Source of the DNA: Diphasiastrum complanatum
Lineage: Eukaryota > Streptophyta > Lycopodiopsida > Lycopodiales > Lycopodiaceae
Length of the DNA stretch: 60,000 bases
Assembly: GCA_029204225.1 (NCBI GenBank)
Contig: CM055108.1
Coordinates: 24,637,670-24,697,669 of the forward strand
Direction: 5' to 3'
In this document: piece by piece, positions 1 through 11,059 of the stretch
Layout of the letters: every line of letters starts with the position of its first letter
Numbering within the stretch: position 1 is the stretch's first letter
Notes under the pieces: model-generated
Told to the model about the DNA's origin: nothing
What the model saw: the letters and a program-made list of their open reading frames with translations, nothing else
Databases searched by the model: none
Translations under genes and position numbers: made by a program

Positions 1-2080
1 TGGTGGCCACTACATTATAGTCGTTATTGATAGAACATCAATTGTTGCTCTAGCGCATGTTTAGTGTCACATCTATTTCATGAAACACCAAATCTAAAGA
101 GGTGGTTGAGACAAAGACTAGAAGGAAGATAAAGAAACAAAGTTTAGACCTTTTAGTAAGCCAGGCTAGGTTAGGTTAATTGGTTGATATTTTTGATAAA
201 AGGTTGTAGCCAGGATACAATAAGTTGAACATAGTTCACATGCCTCATATTTTTTGAAATGTTTTTGATTTTGTTAAATATGGAGTAATCACAACTCAAT
301 TTTATACGTTTTCTCATTTTTGTACTAGTCAAGATGCTTTTGCAAACCAATTAAGCAATCTAATTATTTTGGAGTGATAACTTCTTAATCCTATAGACAA
401 AGTACCCCACGACAAAGGTGTTGTGGGGTCTAGGTACCGTACCAGGTGTCGTACCACGGCGTGGTACGGCACCTGCCGTGCCGTACCACGACACCTGGAA
501 CTTTGCCTATAGATTTTCTCGTCTTTGTGCTAGTCAAGATGCTTTTAAAAACCAATTAAGCAATCTAATTATTTTGTTGCTCCGTAAGGGTTACCTATTC
601 AAGAAAATGATGCAAAAAGTTTGAACCATTTAAGACTCTTTTGGTCTTATCTTTGGTATTTAAGCTTTTGGTATGGTTATGAGGATTTATAATAGATTAA
701 AAACAGTGGGGGGCTAAGTAGCTCGCTTGGTTTCTAGTATTTTGAATTTTTTCTATGTCTTGGTAATTTTTGTCTACATATTGTGGTCCAAGTTTTGCTG
801 TTTTTTTTTTTTAATTTTTTGTCCTTACTAGTTGTCATTTGCTTCGAACATTATGATGACCTGGTTTTCATGGTAGATGATAAACTATGAGAACCAACAA
901 GGTATAATGAGACAATGGGGAGTCCTTAGTGGAAGGAGTGGCAAACAATAACGAGAGAAGGAATGAATTCAATTTACAAGAGTGACACTTGAGACTTGGT
1001 TAAATTCCCACCAAGGAAGAATGTAATAGGGTGCAAATGAATCTACAAGATCAAGTATAAAGCGGATGAAGAAATGGATTAAGTCAAGGTGGACTTGACC
1101 TTGATTAAATATGAAGGAAATTTGATCAAATGGATTTTTGTTTGATGTGTTTCAAATTAGCATGCATGGTATGAAAATTTGTGCTGCAAATTGAAGGATG
1201 GAATTCTAAATAAATTGAGTCAATCGATAGAATCATGTTTGTGCTTTCATGTGTGGTTTTATTGTGTTTGGTCTGAATTATATAAAACACCTATTTGCAA
1301 TCAATGATTTGTTTTTCTTGGGAGAATCACTAACTTAGTTTATGTATTTATTGTTTTATCTGAATGTCTTTCGTATATCTCGTCTTAGGTCTTGCAACAC
1401 GGCTTATTTTTACTAGAATACAATTTGTTTGTTATAAAATCATTATCATTTACACATATGATTTGTGTATCTTGAATGGATTTCTATAGTAGATTGTTAG
1501 CTATATTAAGTAAGACAAACATGATTTTAGATTTAAGACAACAATCATGCACGGAATTAATGAGAATGTTTTTAGTTTTTGCAAGTTGATAATGTCCATA
1601 ACATTTGGATTTATGATGCATTATTGCATAGACATTTTTCGAAGGCTAAGAACTGTTTCAATCTTAGCAAGAGGTAGTGGGTGTAGTAAAATATACTTTT
1701 GTTAAGTTTCTGTTTGGATATTTCATTGGGGTAGAACTTTTTTGAATTGGTAGCATGTGCCTCCAACTCTTGACTAGAAGTTGACAAGCTACTCATCAAA
1801 ATATTTCCTAGAAAGAACTTAGGCTCTTTGAACATTGTTTGAAGATTATTTTAGGCTTTTTCCACTATTGACGAGGCTTGATTTGAAGCACATGTTTGGA
1901 ACAATATCCTCTTTCATATTTAATCTGGGACAATTTTGTGTTGTCAAATAAGTTTTTCATTTAGAACAGAAGATTTGTAGTTATTGCCTAATTTATCTTT
2001 CATAGGCTTTTGTATTTTCTCTATGTGACTATTTTCTTCTTGTAGATCTTTGTTATGTACTATAATCATATGACTTTGAG
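1..2080. other. AT-rich stretch with no recognisable gene
   Basis: I see no convincing coding sequence here. The first 100 bases give a short frame (about IVVIDRTSIVA) that faintly resembles the start of a Ty3/gypsy integrase core, but it is interrupted by stops and I do not call it. A direct repeat of about 60 bases (314-374 and 511-572) flanks an inverted repeat at 442-498, listed separately. Confidence 0.5.
442..498. repeat. GC-rich inverted repeat inside a duplicated flank
   Basis: The arms CCAGGTGTCGT (442) and ACGACACCTGG (ending 498) are perfect reverse complements of 11 bp. The interior is also self-complementary (GGTACGGCA / TGCCGTGCC). It is a GC-rich island in AT-rich DNA. The same 60-base sequence occurs on both sides (314-374, 511-572), suggesting a small local duplication or insertion. 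Confidence 0.7.
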
Positions 2081-2139
2081 ATGACGGACTCGTGCGAGGC
2101 GGAATGCTAGTTGTAAAATTCATTCACTCTACTCAGGAA

Positions 2140-3180
2140 GTGGGTGGATGGTCATTATGGATGATATAATTTGAAATTGTTGTTTTAGTTCAACGGTTTT
2201 TGGATCTTATTCGGATGAAGGGATTCGTGAAGGATCAGTTTATAAATGTCGTATTTGACGACAATTTAGTTTATAAATTTATTAATGCTAAGTTGGTGCA
2301 AACTTAAATTAGCCACCGTGCTAAGTGACCATAAGTATGTGGTCAGAATGGTGATATGTGAGGGTAATGAACCTTGGCAGGATATTGTCCCTCATTTGTC
2401 GTTGAGGATTCAAGATTATATAGATAGGATTATTGTCTATATATCAATAAGTTAGACTTAGAAAAGAATGGTTTTATTCCAAAGAGGAGTTGTTTAAAAA
2501 TGACGATGACATTCATAGCTTGAAATTTGACATAGTGACTTCTTTTAGAATTAAAAGGAGATGTAAATATAGTTGATATATCTTATATTTTCGCTTTGGA
2601 ATTAAATCGATGTTTGAAAAGTTTTTAGTATCAAGCTTTTTTATGTTATTTGAAAAACATTTCTTATGTGGATGAAGTAGTTATTCAAAACAAATTCATT
2701 GATTTATCACATTTGTGTAATGTTGTTTCTTTGAATAATTCTAACACATAAGTTTTGTCGAGGGAACTTTTTTTAAAACTCCTAGGCAAGAGTTTGTTCA
2801 GTCTTTCTAGTGTAGTTAGTTAGCTAAGGGTCTATTTCTTTCTAAGGGTGTAAATCATTAGATAGAGATTCTTCTTAACAACTCTCTTGTATTATATTTT
2901 TCTTACAAAATGAGCCCAAAAAATGAAGATGAAGTTGTTAGCCAACTGCACAATCATTTATGTATGGGTCATATTAGACCCAATAAATTTCTTCGCGGGG
3001 CATCGATGGTCTTAGTTGGTAAGAAAAATGGAGGCCTATGTCTCTGTCTAGACTATAAAAAGCTTAGTAAATTAATAGTTAAAATGTATTATTTCTCATC
3101 GAGGATGGATGATCTAATGGACCGTTTGAATGGTGTTGAGAAATTCAGTAAGATAGATCTTGGATCATGTTACTATTAGA
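2140..3180 (+). pseudogene. Ty3/gypsy pol fragment: possible protease and start of reverse transcriptase
   Basis: The frame at 2910-3179 begins with the gypsy reverse transcriptase entry signature: MSPKNEDEVV, then GHIRPNKFLRGAS, VGKKNGGLCLCLDYKKL, and RMDDLMDRLNGVEKFSKIDL. In the family this is the fingers region up to the first catalytic aspartate motif (FSKIDL). The copy stops at 3177-3179, where the next residues should be GYHQ. Upstream, 2310-2460 can be read in broken frames as the end of a retroviral-type aspartic protease (VVRMVICEGNEPWQDI), less surely. No downstream palm or RNase H follows, so this is a dead, truncated copy. Confidence 0.8.
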
Positions 3181-3249
3181 TACAGGTATAGGATGAGGAC
3201 GTTCTAAAACCTAGCTTTTGAAGTAGGTATGGCCACTATGAATTTTTAA

Positions 3250-3845
3250 TTCTAGAGTAGATGATTCCTAACATAGGATAATTAGGTTAGATCAGATCTA
3301 CTTAGCTAGTGATAAGCCAAATAGCTTTAGTTCTAGATTTATTAGTTAGGTAATTAACTAGGCCTAGATAGTTAGATTAAGTCTAAGATAGGTAGATAGC
3401 GTTCAGTTAGACGATCACTTATAGCTAGGATTGCTCTAAGTTATGTCGATTAGATCTAGATAATTAGTCAGGTAGATCTTAGACTAGTTAGACCTATTAG
3501 ATTGGTTAGGATAGACTTAGCGGTAGTTTAATCTTAGGATAACCTACCGTGATCCATAGACTAGCTTGACTTAGGATAGCTACCTCCTTAATTAAGAAGT
3601 TAGGCAGATTTAGATAGTCAGGTAGATTAGATAGTTATGTAGGACAGATTAGGTAAATCTAAGTTAGGCAGGTAGTTTAAGTTAGAAGATTAGGTAAATT
3701 AGGCTTACAATTAGACCGATCTGTTTAGACTAGATTGTCGCCCCGTAGCATAGTTTTCGATAGTAGGATAGATAGAAATTAGACTAGATCAATTAGACAA
3801 TAGGATAGATAGAAATTTGGTTAGATCTAGTTAGGTAGGTTAGAC
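3250..3845. repeat. Degenerate TTAG/TAGG/TAGAT-rich low-complexity tract
   Basis: About 600 bases consist almost entirely of loosely repeated short words such as GTTAG, TTAGGT, TAGAT and CTAG, with no fixed period. No coding frame survives. It sits directly after the truncated gypsy reverse transcriptase. It resembles a decayed short-motif satellite rather than exact plant telomere repeat (TTTAGGG). Confidence 0.6.
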
Positions 3846-4229
3846 ACGGTGCTGACAGAACCTTGTAGATGGAAACACCTTGTGCAAACTGTCCTCATCC
3901 ATGTATAAATTTTCGACCTACCCGACTTTTTTCTTTTTTTGCCTTGTAAAAATACTCCAGAGATGTCCTAAACGACCTGAAAAGAGCAATGTTGCTATTT
4001 TTAGCAATCCCTATCCCTACCATTATTGTCTACTGTTGCAGATATACGCATGGTCAATTCTGTCCAAAACAATTCCAGCCTGACTCCAAGTTAGGCTCGA
4101 TTTTTGACAAAATTGTCATTTTTAGTAAACAACAGGTGTCTCTGATTAGAAAATCTCTCAAATTTGGCAGCCAATCAAAAAATGGACCGTGCACAATGCA
4201 AACATTGATAATTTGGCATTGATAGGACT

Positions 4230-5620
4230 AACTTCTAAAAATAGCAGTAGGTGAGTAAACTGGACTCCTATATAAAGGTGCGAGTAATAGGAAATCCTTA
4301 CTTTTTAATCACTCGCCCTAACTTGCACTAGCTCGTTGATTGTTTGCGTTGCTCGTTTACTCGCGTTCAGACTCTCAAATTTACTCGCCATCATGCTCGC
4401 ACCTTCCACACATCATCCTTCATGATTTTCGTTTACTTGCCCTAACTTGCACAGAGCCATTTACTTGCCATCTTCCTTTTACTCGCCATTTGTGTTTTTT
4501 CGCCCATCCTCCACCCTCTTTACTCGCCATCAGTCCAACAGCCTCCTGAACCCATTTTCCACCATTTCCATTTATTCGCCCTAACTTGCGTTCAACCTTT
4601 TACTCGTGTTAATTCGCCATCAGCCTTTTTACTCGCCTACAGCCATCTTATCTCGAAATCACCGCCTACTCGCACAAATGGCATCGAAACATCGACTTTC
4701 GGGCGCCTTTGCTCCCCTTGGACAACGAGTTCGACTCACTAGGTGCGTCGTCCCACCATCTAGTCTCAGCCGTTCTTCGAGCCCCATGACATCATCTCAA
4801 ACCACCACTTCACCATTTGCGTCTCAGCAGACTAGATCATCTTCCCTGACTACACCGCCCCACCATCTAGTCCCAGCCGTTCTTCGAGCCCCACGACATC
4901 CTTCCGAACCACCACTTCACCATTCGCGTCTCAGCTGACCAGATCATCTTCCCCGACTACATCCTCTTCCCCCAGCCGAGAGGAGAGAGAGACTTCTCCC
5001 CGATCTATCCATCGGCCCCCTGCCGCTCGTGTCGCTCGTGCACCATCGCACTACACCATCCTACCCATGCTTATAGAGCAAGAGTTCGCAACTCTTCGCA
5101 CTGACGGTTGCCTAGCAGTTTTGACTGCCGCAGGCCTAAATACCATGGAAGTACCCCTCAGCCAGGTCCAGAGGGCTTTTTCCACTTTTGACACCGATCA
5201 TTTTACCGTAACCCACAAAGGGCAAAGACTATACAATCCCCTCGATCCCGCGCTAGTGTCATTGGCACTTAACCTCCCACACACCCCTCAGCCCCCACCT
5301 ACCAGTAATCTACTCCCTTATCAAATTTGACATATCCGTCTTTTTCCTCCACATCCTCCCCCATAACGACTCTCACCGTTGCCACGTCATCCTCCATTGC
5401 AGTCACTTTTCCACTCACCTCCTCTCTTGTTCGTCCTATTGTAATTCCCACCATCACCGCAATAATCACCCCCATAATCAGCACCATCGCCACAACAACA
5501 GTTCTTCTTATCACCACTATCTCTGTTACCGCGCCACTCCCACCTCCCATATTAACCATGCTAACAAAATTTTACAGCAAATTCAATCCCAATCAATCCT
5601 AAAAGTGATGGAGGATGCAC
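4230..5620 (+). mobile_element. Unclassified element with TATA box and a possible plant-transposon-protein domain
   Basis: CTATATAAAGG at about 4268 looks like a TATA box. It is followed by a leader rich in repeated words ACTCGCC and CTAACTTGC, then C/T-rich sequence. A frame at 5067-5330 (87 residues) contains FATLRTDGCLAVLTAAGLN, VPLSQVQRAFSTF, VTHKGQRLYNPLDPALVSL and LNLPHTP. This pattern (small-residue start, a region ending in 'LGLP'-like LNLP) is reminiscent of the putative plant transposon protein domain found in some LTR elements. The assignment is inference. It is followed by Pro-rich and then low-complexity sequence. Confidence 0.35.
4754..4967 (+). repeat. Tandem duplication, two 107-bp copies
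   Basis: CACCATCTAGTC-CAGCCGTTC recurs at 4754 and 4861 with the same downstream sequence (TTCGAGCCCC, CCACTTCACCAT, GATCATCTTCC). The copies differ by scattered substitutions. The period of 107 is not a multiple of three, so the duplication does not preserve a reading frame. Confidence 0.85.
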
Positions 5621-6225
5621 AAATCAAAGATCTAGATCTAAACTACGAGCTAGAATCAAGGCTAGTTACCAAAACTAGCTAATTTGGCATTTAACTCCAC
5701 AATGGCCACATAGATTTGATCAAATACACAAAAGTAAAGTGCAGCAAGCATACTAGACCTGTAATCAACTTCAGTACCTTCCAAAACATGTAATTAATGC
5801 ATAAAATCACTCACATACAACGAAGATCTCAAGATCCAAAAACAATGTAAAACATGCTATTTTTAGCTCCTAGAATTTTTCTAGCTTATCTAAACACATT
5901 TTGGCCTCATTTCAAAGATGCTATCACAATGTAATATGAGGAATGAAGTCTTGGGAAAGCATCCTATGCTATTTGGCACGTGTGAAATTTATTTACATGG
6001 CCATCTTGCCAATTACAATGCATGTGACCAAAATTGATCAAGCTAGAATTTACATGGCCATCTTGCCAAATTACAATGCATGTGATCAAAATTGATCAAG
6101 CTAGAATTTTGAAATTTCAATTCTCTTTCTCACAATTTAGCTTGATGAAACTATCTTGGATCAATAATAATTACATGCATAAAAATAATATAATTAACAG
6201 GTTCTTGATGTATGTTGTGAATATG
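5620..6225. repeat. Non-coding AT-rich spacer with a 57-bp tandem duplication
   Basis: The block TACATGGCCATCTTGCC, with the following CAATGCATGTGA and ATTGATCAAGCTAGAATT, occurs at 5994 and again at 6051 with few differences. I see no gene in the rest of this stretch. Confidence 0.7.
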
Positions 6226-6230
6226 AACTA

Positions 6231-6345
6231 GGTAGCGGGCGTGAGCAGGCCCGCTACCCTCTGTAACAAGCAGCCTTCATGCACTGAGCCGCCCTGCGTC
6301 GAAGTGCGTTGAAGGCTACTTTTACATGGTAGCAGGCCTGCTCAC
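6231..6345. repeat. GC-rich 115-bp unit with nested hairpins
   Basis: GGTAGCGGGC (6231-6240) and GCCCGCTACC (6249-6258) form a perfect 10-bp stem with an 8-base loop. In addition GTGAGCAGGCCCGCTACC (6241-6258) is the reverse complement of GGTAGCAGGCCTGCTCAC (6328-6345) at 17 of 18 positions. The unit is far richer in G+C than its surroundings and abuts the end of a gypsy integrase relic. It could be a tiny foldback element. I found no target duplication. Confidence 0.6.
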
Positions 6346-7340
6346 TATCCTGAGAACTATGGACACTATCCTAGCCACTTGCAACATCTCTTGCATATCG
6401 TGTAGGAAATCAGCAACCTTCTGGATCTTAACAAAATTCGTCTCCACATTAACTGGAGATCTAGGTTGAAAACTATACATAAGCATAAAAGGACTGTAAC
6501 ATGTAGCAGAATGTTTTTTACTATTGTATGCAAACTCAACCAGTGGGACGTAATCTTCCCGATGAGATTGTCTGTGAGAAACATATGTCCTCAAAATATC
6601 TTCCATAGTTTGCTTAGTCCTTTCTGTCTGGCCATCTGATTCAGGATGATCAGAAGAACTTGAACTCAAGGAAGTTTTCAGTTTATGGAATACTGCTGAC
6701 CAGAAGTGACCTATGAACTTAGGATCTCTATCACTAACAATGTCACTCGGCAGACCATACAATCGAAATAATCTTTCAACAAAGATCTGGGCTAATTCAG
6801 AAGCCTTTATAGTTGACTAGTAATGACTCGACATATGGTTTGAGTTTTGGCCAATAAAACTTTCTTTTAACCAAGTCCAGAATCATGTGTGTACCGGGAT
6901 GTCCTGCACAGGGTATGTCATGACATTCAAACAAAATATTGCATTTGAGTTTCAAACTTTTCCATTCCGAAATATCAATCCATCTTGAATGGTAAATTGT
7001 CTCACAATCTTCTTATCTTTCTTTGTTACTTGAGCCCCTGTGAATCTCCACCGGTAAATCTCGTCACCACGATGACACTTTGTCGTGTAGGAACAACACA
7101 ACACTTTCAATTTTCTTCTCATTTAGAACTCCATGCAGGCTGAAGTAACTGCTCCACTTAATGAGCCAGTCTTCAATGACTTTTGGTTTCTTTTCCTTCT
7201 TCTCTCCCGAGTAAGTCTTCAGTTGAAAATCGAGATTGAACGAAGATAACAATTTGACCTGGTTCAAAAGAACTTCCATTTGATGATCTCTCAGATTATT
7301 CTGATTATTCATATCGTTGAGCGTCGTACTCAATTGCTAG
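6322..7340 (-). pseudogene. Ty3/gypsy relic: gag joined directly to integrase
   Basis: Reading the minus strand, 7333-7064 gives a gag fragment (SGEKKEKKPKVIEDWLIKW). This is followed at once by an integrase zinc-domain region in broken frames (VRQFTIQDGLIF, then DIPCAGHPG-like and FYWPKLKPYVESL-like words, about 7020-6790). The integrase core then follows: ERLFRLYGLPSDIVSDRDPKF, SDHPESDGQTERT and VEFAYNSKKHSATCYSPF (6790-6380). The catalytic surroundings SDRD and the Glu of the DGQTE motif are visible. Protease, reverse transcriptase and RNase H are missing between gag and integrase, so a large internal deletion has occurred. Confidence 0.85.
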
Positions 7341-7990
7341 CAAATCACCATAGAAGATGGTGCATCTGGATTTGCGGCTTGATTTGCAATTTCTTTGGCC
7401 ATCTCGATTTATCTATTCCTAGAAATTACTAAAATTAGTTAATATCTGATTAATTATTAGTCAAGTACAGTTGACCAAATCTGACTGAAATGAATTCCAG
7501 TATGGTCAATTCACTAACTTTAGTACATTTCATGGATAATTCAAAAAATTGAAAAAAAAAATTGAAAATTTTGAGTTTTCGAATTTTAACTTTTTCTAAT
7601 AAATTCTACGTAACTTGAAAATTCATCAAAAATACTGTCAGTATTTAGGCAATCGTAATTGAAAAAATGATTCACTATTCGATTTCTAATCTTACTTAAT
7701 TAATGTCTATCATGCATGCATGACATGCAACGTTAACTGTTTTTTTTTTACTTTACAAAATTTTACGTAAATTTTAGTTTTACGGAAATTGTCAGTCACT
7801 AATACTGATTTGTGTCTTGATTGTCAAAGCACATGCGTATAACCACTCAAAACAAATGTGAATCTCTTATGCATGTCAAAATCACTTTGAGAATCAACAT
7901 GCAATCAATCCATGCAAGCACAGTACCACAATTTAGGAAATTGACTAGCATGCACTCAGATCAATTTCAAATTTTGCCAAGTTTACTTAC
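7341..7990. other. AT-rich spacer without recognisable features
   Basis: Nothing coding or structured was recognised between the gypsy relic and the copia element, apart from short A and T runs. Confidence 0.5.
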
Positions 7991-7995
7991 AAAAT

Positions 7996-8245
7996 ACTTA
8001 GAATTTGCTTCGAACAGAAACACAGATCATGCTACACAGTAACACAGACAAAAAACACTCTCCACAGCAAGCTCACATAGCAACTGTATTTTTTTAAATG
8101 AAATTACACTGTACATACAGTTGTTCGCGCAGTCAACCCATGCATAACCCAGGTTGCCGTTGGCGGGACGCGTGTCCCGTCGACTTGCCTCGTGGCGAGG
8201 CCAACTGATCTTTATCAACTGATAGGATCTACTTTAATTCTAACT
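7996..8245 (-). repeat. 3' LTR of the copia element
   Basis: 250 bp. It shares with the other LTR the words ACTTAGAATTTGCTTCGAAC, GCGGGACGCGTGTCCCG and TACTTTAATTCTAACT. The GGACGCGTCC-like palindrome (GGGACGCGTGTCCC) near 8165-8178 is present in both LTRs. It lacks a 24-base segment that the right LTR has near its inner end. Confidence 0.9.
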
Positions 8246-8293
8246 CTCTCTCTTAAAGTAGAGTCTACTTTTTATACAGTCATATACGTAGCT

Positions 8294-8866
8294 TCAACAA
8301 ACTTTAAGTACATAAAGCTTTGATCTAAACTTATCAAATTTTTCTCCAACAAGTGGTTTAGTGAAAATATCAGTTAGTTGTTCTTCTGTGTTACAATGAA
8401 CAACATGAATGTCACGACTCAGCAGCCTCTCACGTATAAAGTGATACTGAATCTCAATGTGTTTAGTTTTCGCATGGAACACAAGATTCTTTGCTAACTG
8501 AATGCCACTCTGATTGTCGCTATGTAATGTCGTGAGATTTTTTTGTTTCATGCCAACTTCTTCCAAGATTTGTCTCAACCATATAGTTTCCTGTGCTGCA
8601 CTACACATTGCCTATACTCTGCTTTTGTGGTGGAAAGTACTTTGCTTCTTACTAGACCAAGAAAAACAACTACCACAAAACTGGAATACATACCCTGTGG
8701 TGGATCTACGATCATCATAGTCACCTCCCCAATCCGCATCCACATAGCTACACAACTCAAGTAAACCATCATGCTTCATATAAATCAAGCCATAATCTGA
8801 AGTGCCTTTCACATAACGCAAAATGCGTTTAGCTGCCTTCCAATGCGTTTCTGTAGGTGCTGCCAT
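8294..8866 (-). pseudogene. Copia RNase H domain, frameshifted
   Basis: Two minus-strand frames (8866-8612, then 8608-8294) together read as copia RNase H: THWKAAKRILRYVKGTSDYG, SYVDADWGGDYDDRRSTTGY, IWLRQILEEVG, LHSDNQSGIQLAKN, KHIEIQYHFIRE and TDIFTKPL. These are the hallmark motifs of the copia C-terminus, including the DADWGG and DNQS acidic sites. The change of frame near 8610 breaks the protein, so the copy cannot encode an intact enzyme. Confidence 0.93.
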
Positions 8867-8874
8867 AAACTGAC

Positions 8875-9078
8875 TTACAATGCCAACAACATAGCATATA
8901 TATCTGGTCTAGTCGTGGTAAGGTAAATCAAGCTCCCTACTAACTGCCTATACAGTGTAGCATCAAATGACTGTGACTCATCAAGCTTTGAAAGCCTTTT
9001 ACCTGGCTCAATAGGGGTATTCACTGGTTTGCAATCCTGCAACGTAAACCTGTGTAGCAACTCTAATTGTTTCTTCAC
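8875..9078 (-). pseudogene. Copia reverse transcriptase, C-terminal fragment
   Basis: The minus-strand frame contains CKPVNTPIEPGKRLSKLDES, YRQLVGSLIYLTTTRPDI and similar words, the conserved linker just after the reverse transcriptase thumb in copia elements. The catalytic YVDD region should lie upstream but is absent, because sequence beyond 9080 no longer matches pol. RNase H follows immediately, in a different frame. Confidence 0.9.
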
Positions 9079-9079
9079 C

Positions 9080-9985
9080 TTGAAGAAACTTCACTCTTCA
9101 CTTGTGAAGGGACTCAACTCCAATTTCAGTATGAAATTTTTTAATGAAGTTGAAGGCCAGAATGCACTTCAAGACCCTTCAAGACCTTTTTTTCAACATC
9201 TAATGGCTTATAGCAATCCAACGGCCCACATGAAGCTCATCTCTACCATTGATTATCTTGTATCTGAATCCAACGATCTAGATTTCATTTGAGCATTAAA
9301 CCATATCCTTGGAGCCGCAACACACTCTAATACACGGAGTCGTCACCCTCCTTCACGTCGCGCGATCTGTCTGCGGGCTCTTCACGACCTCTTTTCCACT
9401 TTCAAGCTTCCAAGCTTGCTAGCAATGACATCCCTCAACCATCTCTCTCTCTCTGGGTCGCGGCTGTCCACGGCCTCCTCTGATCTGATTTGCACTGCTA
9501 GGACGCCCTCCTCTGGGTTTTTACAACTTGCAAAATGGTTCAGAATAGGGAGAAATCTCTGATTTTATGCTCTCAAACCCAGACCAGGGTTTTTCACACA
9601 AAACTCTTCTTGGCTTCTAATTCAAAGTGTTCTGACAGGCCTGTCCTCTTGCTTTGAGGTCGCCCTACTGCTAGAACTCTGATGCTTCAATCCGTTTGTC
9701 AAACGATGTCCGATTGAATGCACACTGATTGCAAACACCAAATAGCCTGTTTCGGAATTTCAAAATTCCGTTTGTTGAGGTTTTGATTCAGCCGACAACC
9801 CTCGTCTTTGAATCCTCACACAGTCTCAAGCTCACCAAGCTTCTATGTGCCAAACTCTCCGCACCAGTGTTTCTCCTTCCGTCTTCAACCCGCCGTAAAC
9901 CCGAACTCTCAGAAGATAGTTCTCCCGAAGCTCTCTTCAACGACGATGATGTATTGTGTACACTCCCTGTACGGCTCTGATATCA
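9080..9985 (-). other. Leader/unassigned interior of the copia element
   Basis: Between the reverse transcriptase fragment and the primer-binding site there are about 900 bases with no recognisable copia domain. Normally this position would hold the leader, gag, protease, integrase and most of reverse transcriptase. The sequence could be an expanded leader or foreign filler; I cannot tell which. Confidence 0.5.
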
Positions 9986-10261
9986 ACTTAGAATTTGCTT
10001 CGAACAGGAACACAGATCATGCTACACAGTAACACAGACAGAAAACACTCTCCACAACAAGCTCACATAGCAACTATATTTTTCAAAAGAAATTACATTG
10101 TACATATAGTAACTGTTCGCTCAGGCAACCCATGCATGACCCAGATTGCCATTGGCGGGACGCGTGTCCCGTCGACTTGCTTCGTGGCGAGGCCAACCGA
10201 TCCTTATCAACTGATAGGACCCACAATACAATAGCACAATGATTCTACTTTAATTCTAACT
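9986..10261 (-). repeat. 5' LTR of the copia element
   Basis: 276 bp. Its left edge abuts the primer-binding site (GGCTCTGATATCA on the + strand, ending 9985) and its right edge abuts the AAAAT target duplication. Differences from the 3' LTR are scattered, so the insertion is not recent. Confidence 0.9.
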
Positions 10262-10582
10262 AAAATAGCAAAACTTCATACAACCATATCTTTGGCTACA
10301 GGACACCAAATTAGATGTTGTAAAGCTCAGAACTGTGGGAGACCTAGTGATCAAATCATTTGACACATCATCCTACCACCCAGGCTTCACACGTGTGAGA
10401 TCAGAGCAGTCTATAATATGTAGTAGGGCGCACTTTTTCTAGGCCATAAGATCAAAAATCAAGCAAACACCTTCCCAAGTCCAAAAGTGATGCTACCAGC
10501 AGTCTTAAATGGTCTACTAGACTTCCATCAAGCTTAGATCCTAGATTTGAGTAGTATTGGCTTTGCTCTTGCTACTAGTTGC

Positions 10583-11047
10583 AGTTACGGACTACAGGAT
10601 ACAGGCCTACTGGGCTACTCTACATATATTCCGCAGGCCTCTTTACATTCACTGTTGGTTATGTATATTTCTGGTTACGCATTTTATATTAGTCATGTAA
10701 AGGCCCCAGAGCCTTTTTATATGCTTATGACTCGCACTGGGTCCTTTTTTATGACATTGACTGGCCTTGGGCCCTTATTATATGGTTATATGTGGAGTGG
10801 GGGCCCGTAGGAGGGCGCACTATTTTCCCTCCACATTTTGCCTCCCTTTACTTTTAAATTCCTATTTTAGAGTTCATTGGTAGGGTATTTATAGGGGCAT
10901 TTGTACACTCATTTTTCAGATTATTGATTGGTATCGCTTGGGCTCTTTGTGGGAGAACCTATTGTCTTGTCTATTGCTTGTAGGGCTTTATTCTGTTGCT
11001 GTCTTTTATGCTTCATTGATTCAACACCTGAGATGTTGATCATAACT
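10583..11047 (+). repeat. 5' LTR of a Ty3/gypsy element (AGTTA...TAACT family)
   Basis: The LTR runs from AGTTACGGACTACAGGATAC to ...GATCATAACT. It is followed with no gap by a primer-binding site. An almost identical LTR stands alone at 38130-38587, where a target duplication fixes both ends. Near its 3' end it carries a block (GGGCTCTTTGTGGGAGAACC...CTATTGCTTGTAGGGC) shared with three other LTR copies in the window (about 53499, 56703 and 58927, on the minus strand). Confidence 0.9.
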
Positions 11048-11059
11048 TGGTATCAGAGC
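11048..11059 (+). other. Primer-binding site for initiator tRNA-Met
   Basis: TGGTATCAGAGC is complementary to the 3' end of plant initiator tRNA-Met and begins directly after the LTR end ...TAACT. It fixes the LTR boundary and the + orientation of this element. Confidence 0.92.

Larger units (their letters stand above)
7996..10261 (-). mobile_element. Copia LTR retrotransposon with both LTRs, internally deleted
   Basis: The element lies on the minus strand. Two direct repeats (7996-8245 and 9986-10261) are its LTRs. The 5-bp sequence AAAAT flanks both outer ends (7991-7995 and 10262-10266) as a target-site duplication. Next to the right-hand (5') LTR the minus strand reads TGATATCAGAGCC, one mismatch from the usual initiator-tRNA-Met primer-binding site. 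Next to the left-hand (3') LTR it reads TTAAGAGAGAG, a polypurine tract. The interior is only about 1.74 kb: it keeps the end of reverse transcriptase and RNase H and lacks gag, protease and integrase. The LTR termini are AGTTAGAATT...AATTCTAAGT instead of TG...CA. Confidence 0.9.

Noticed and set aside
1-120. Gypsy integrase start
   Set aside because: Only about a dozen residues look similar, and stops follow immediately.
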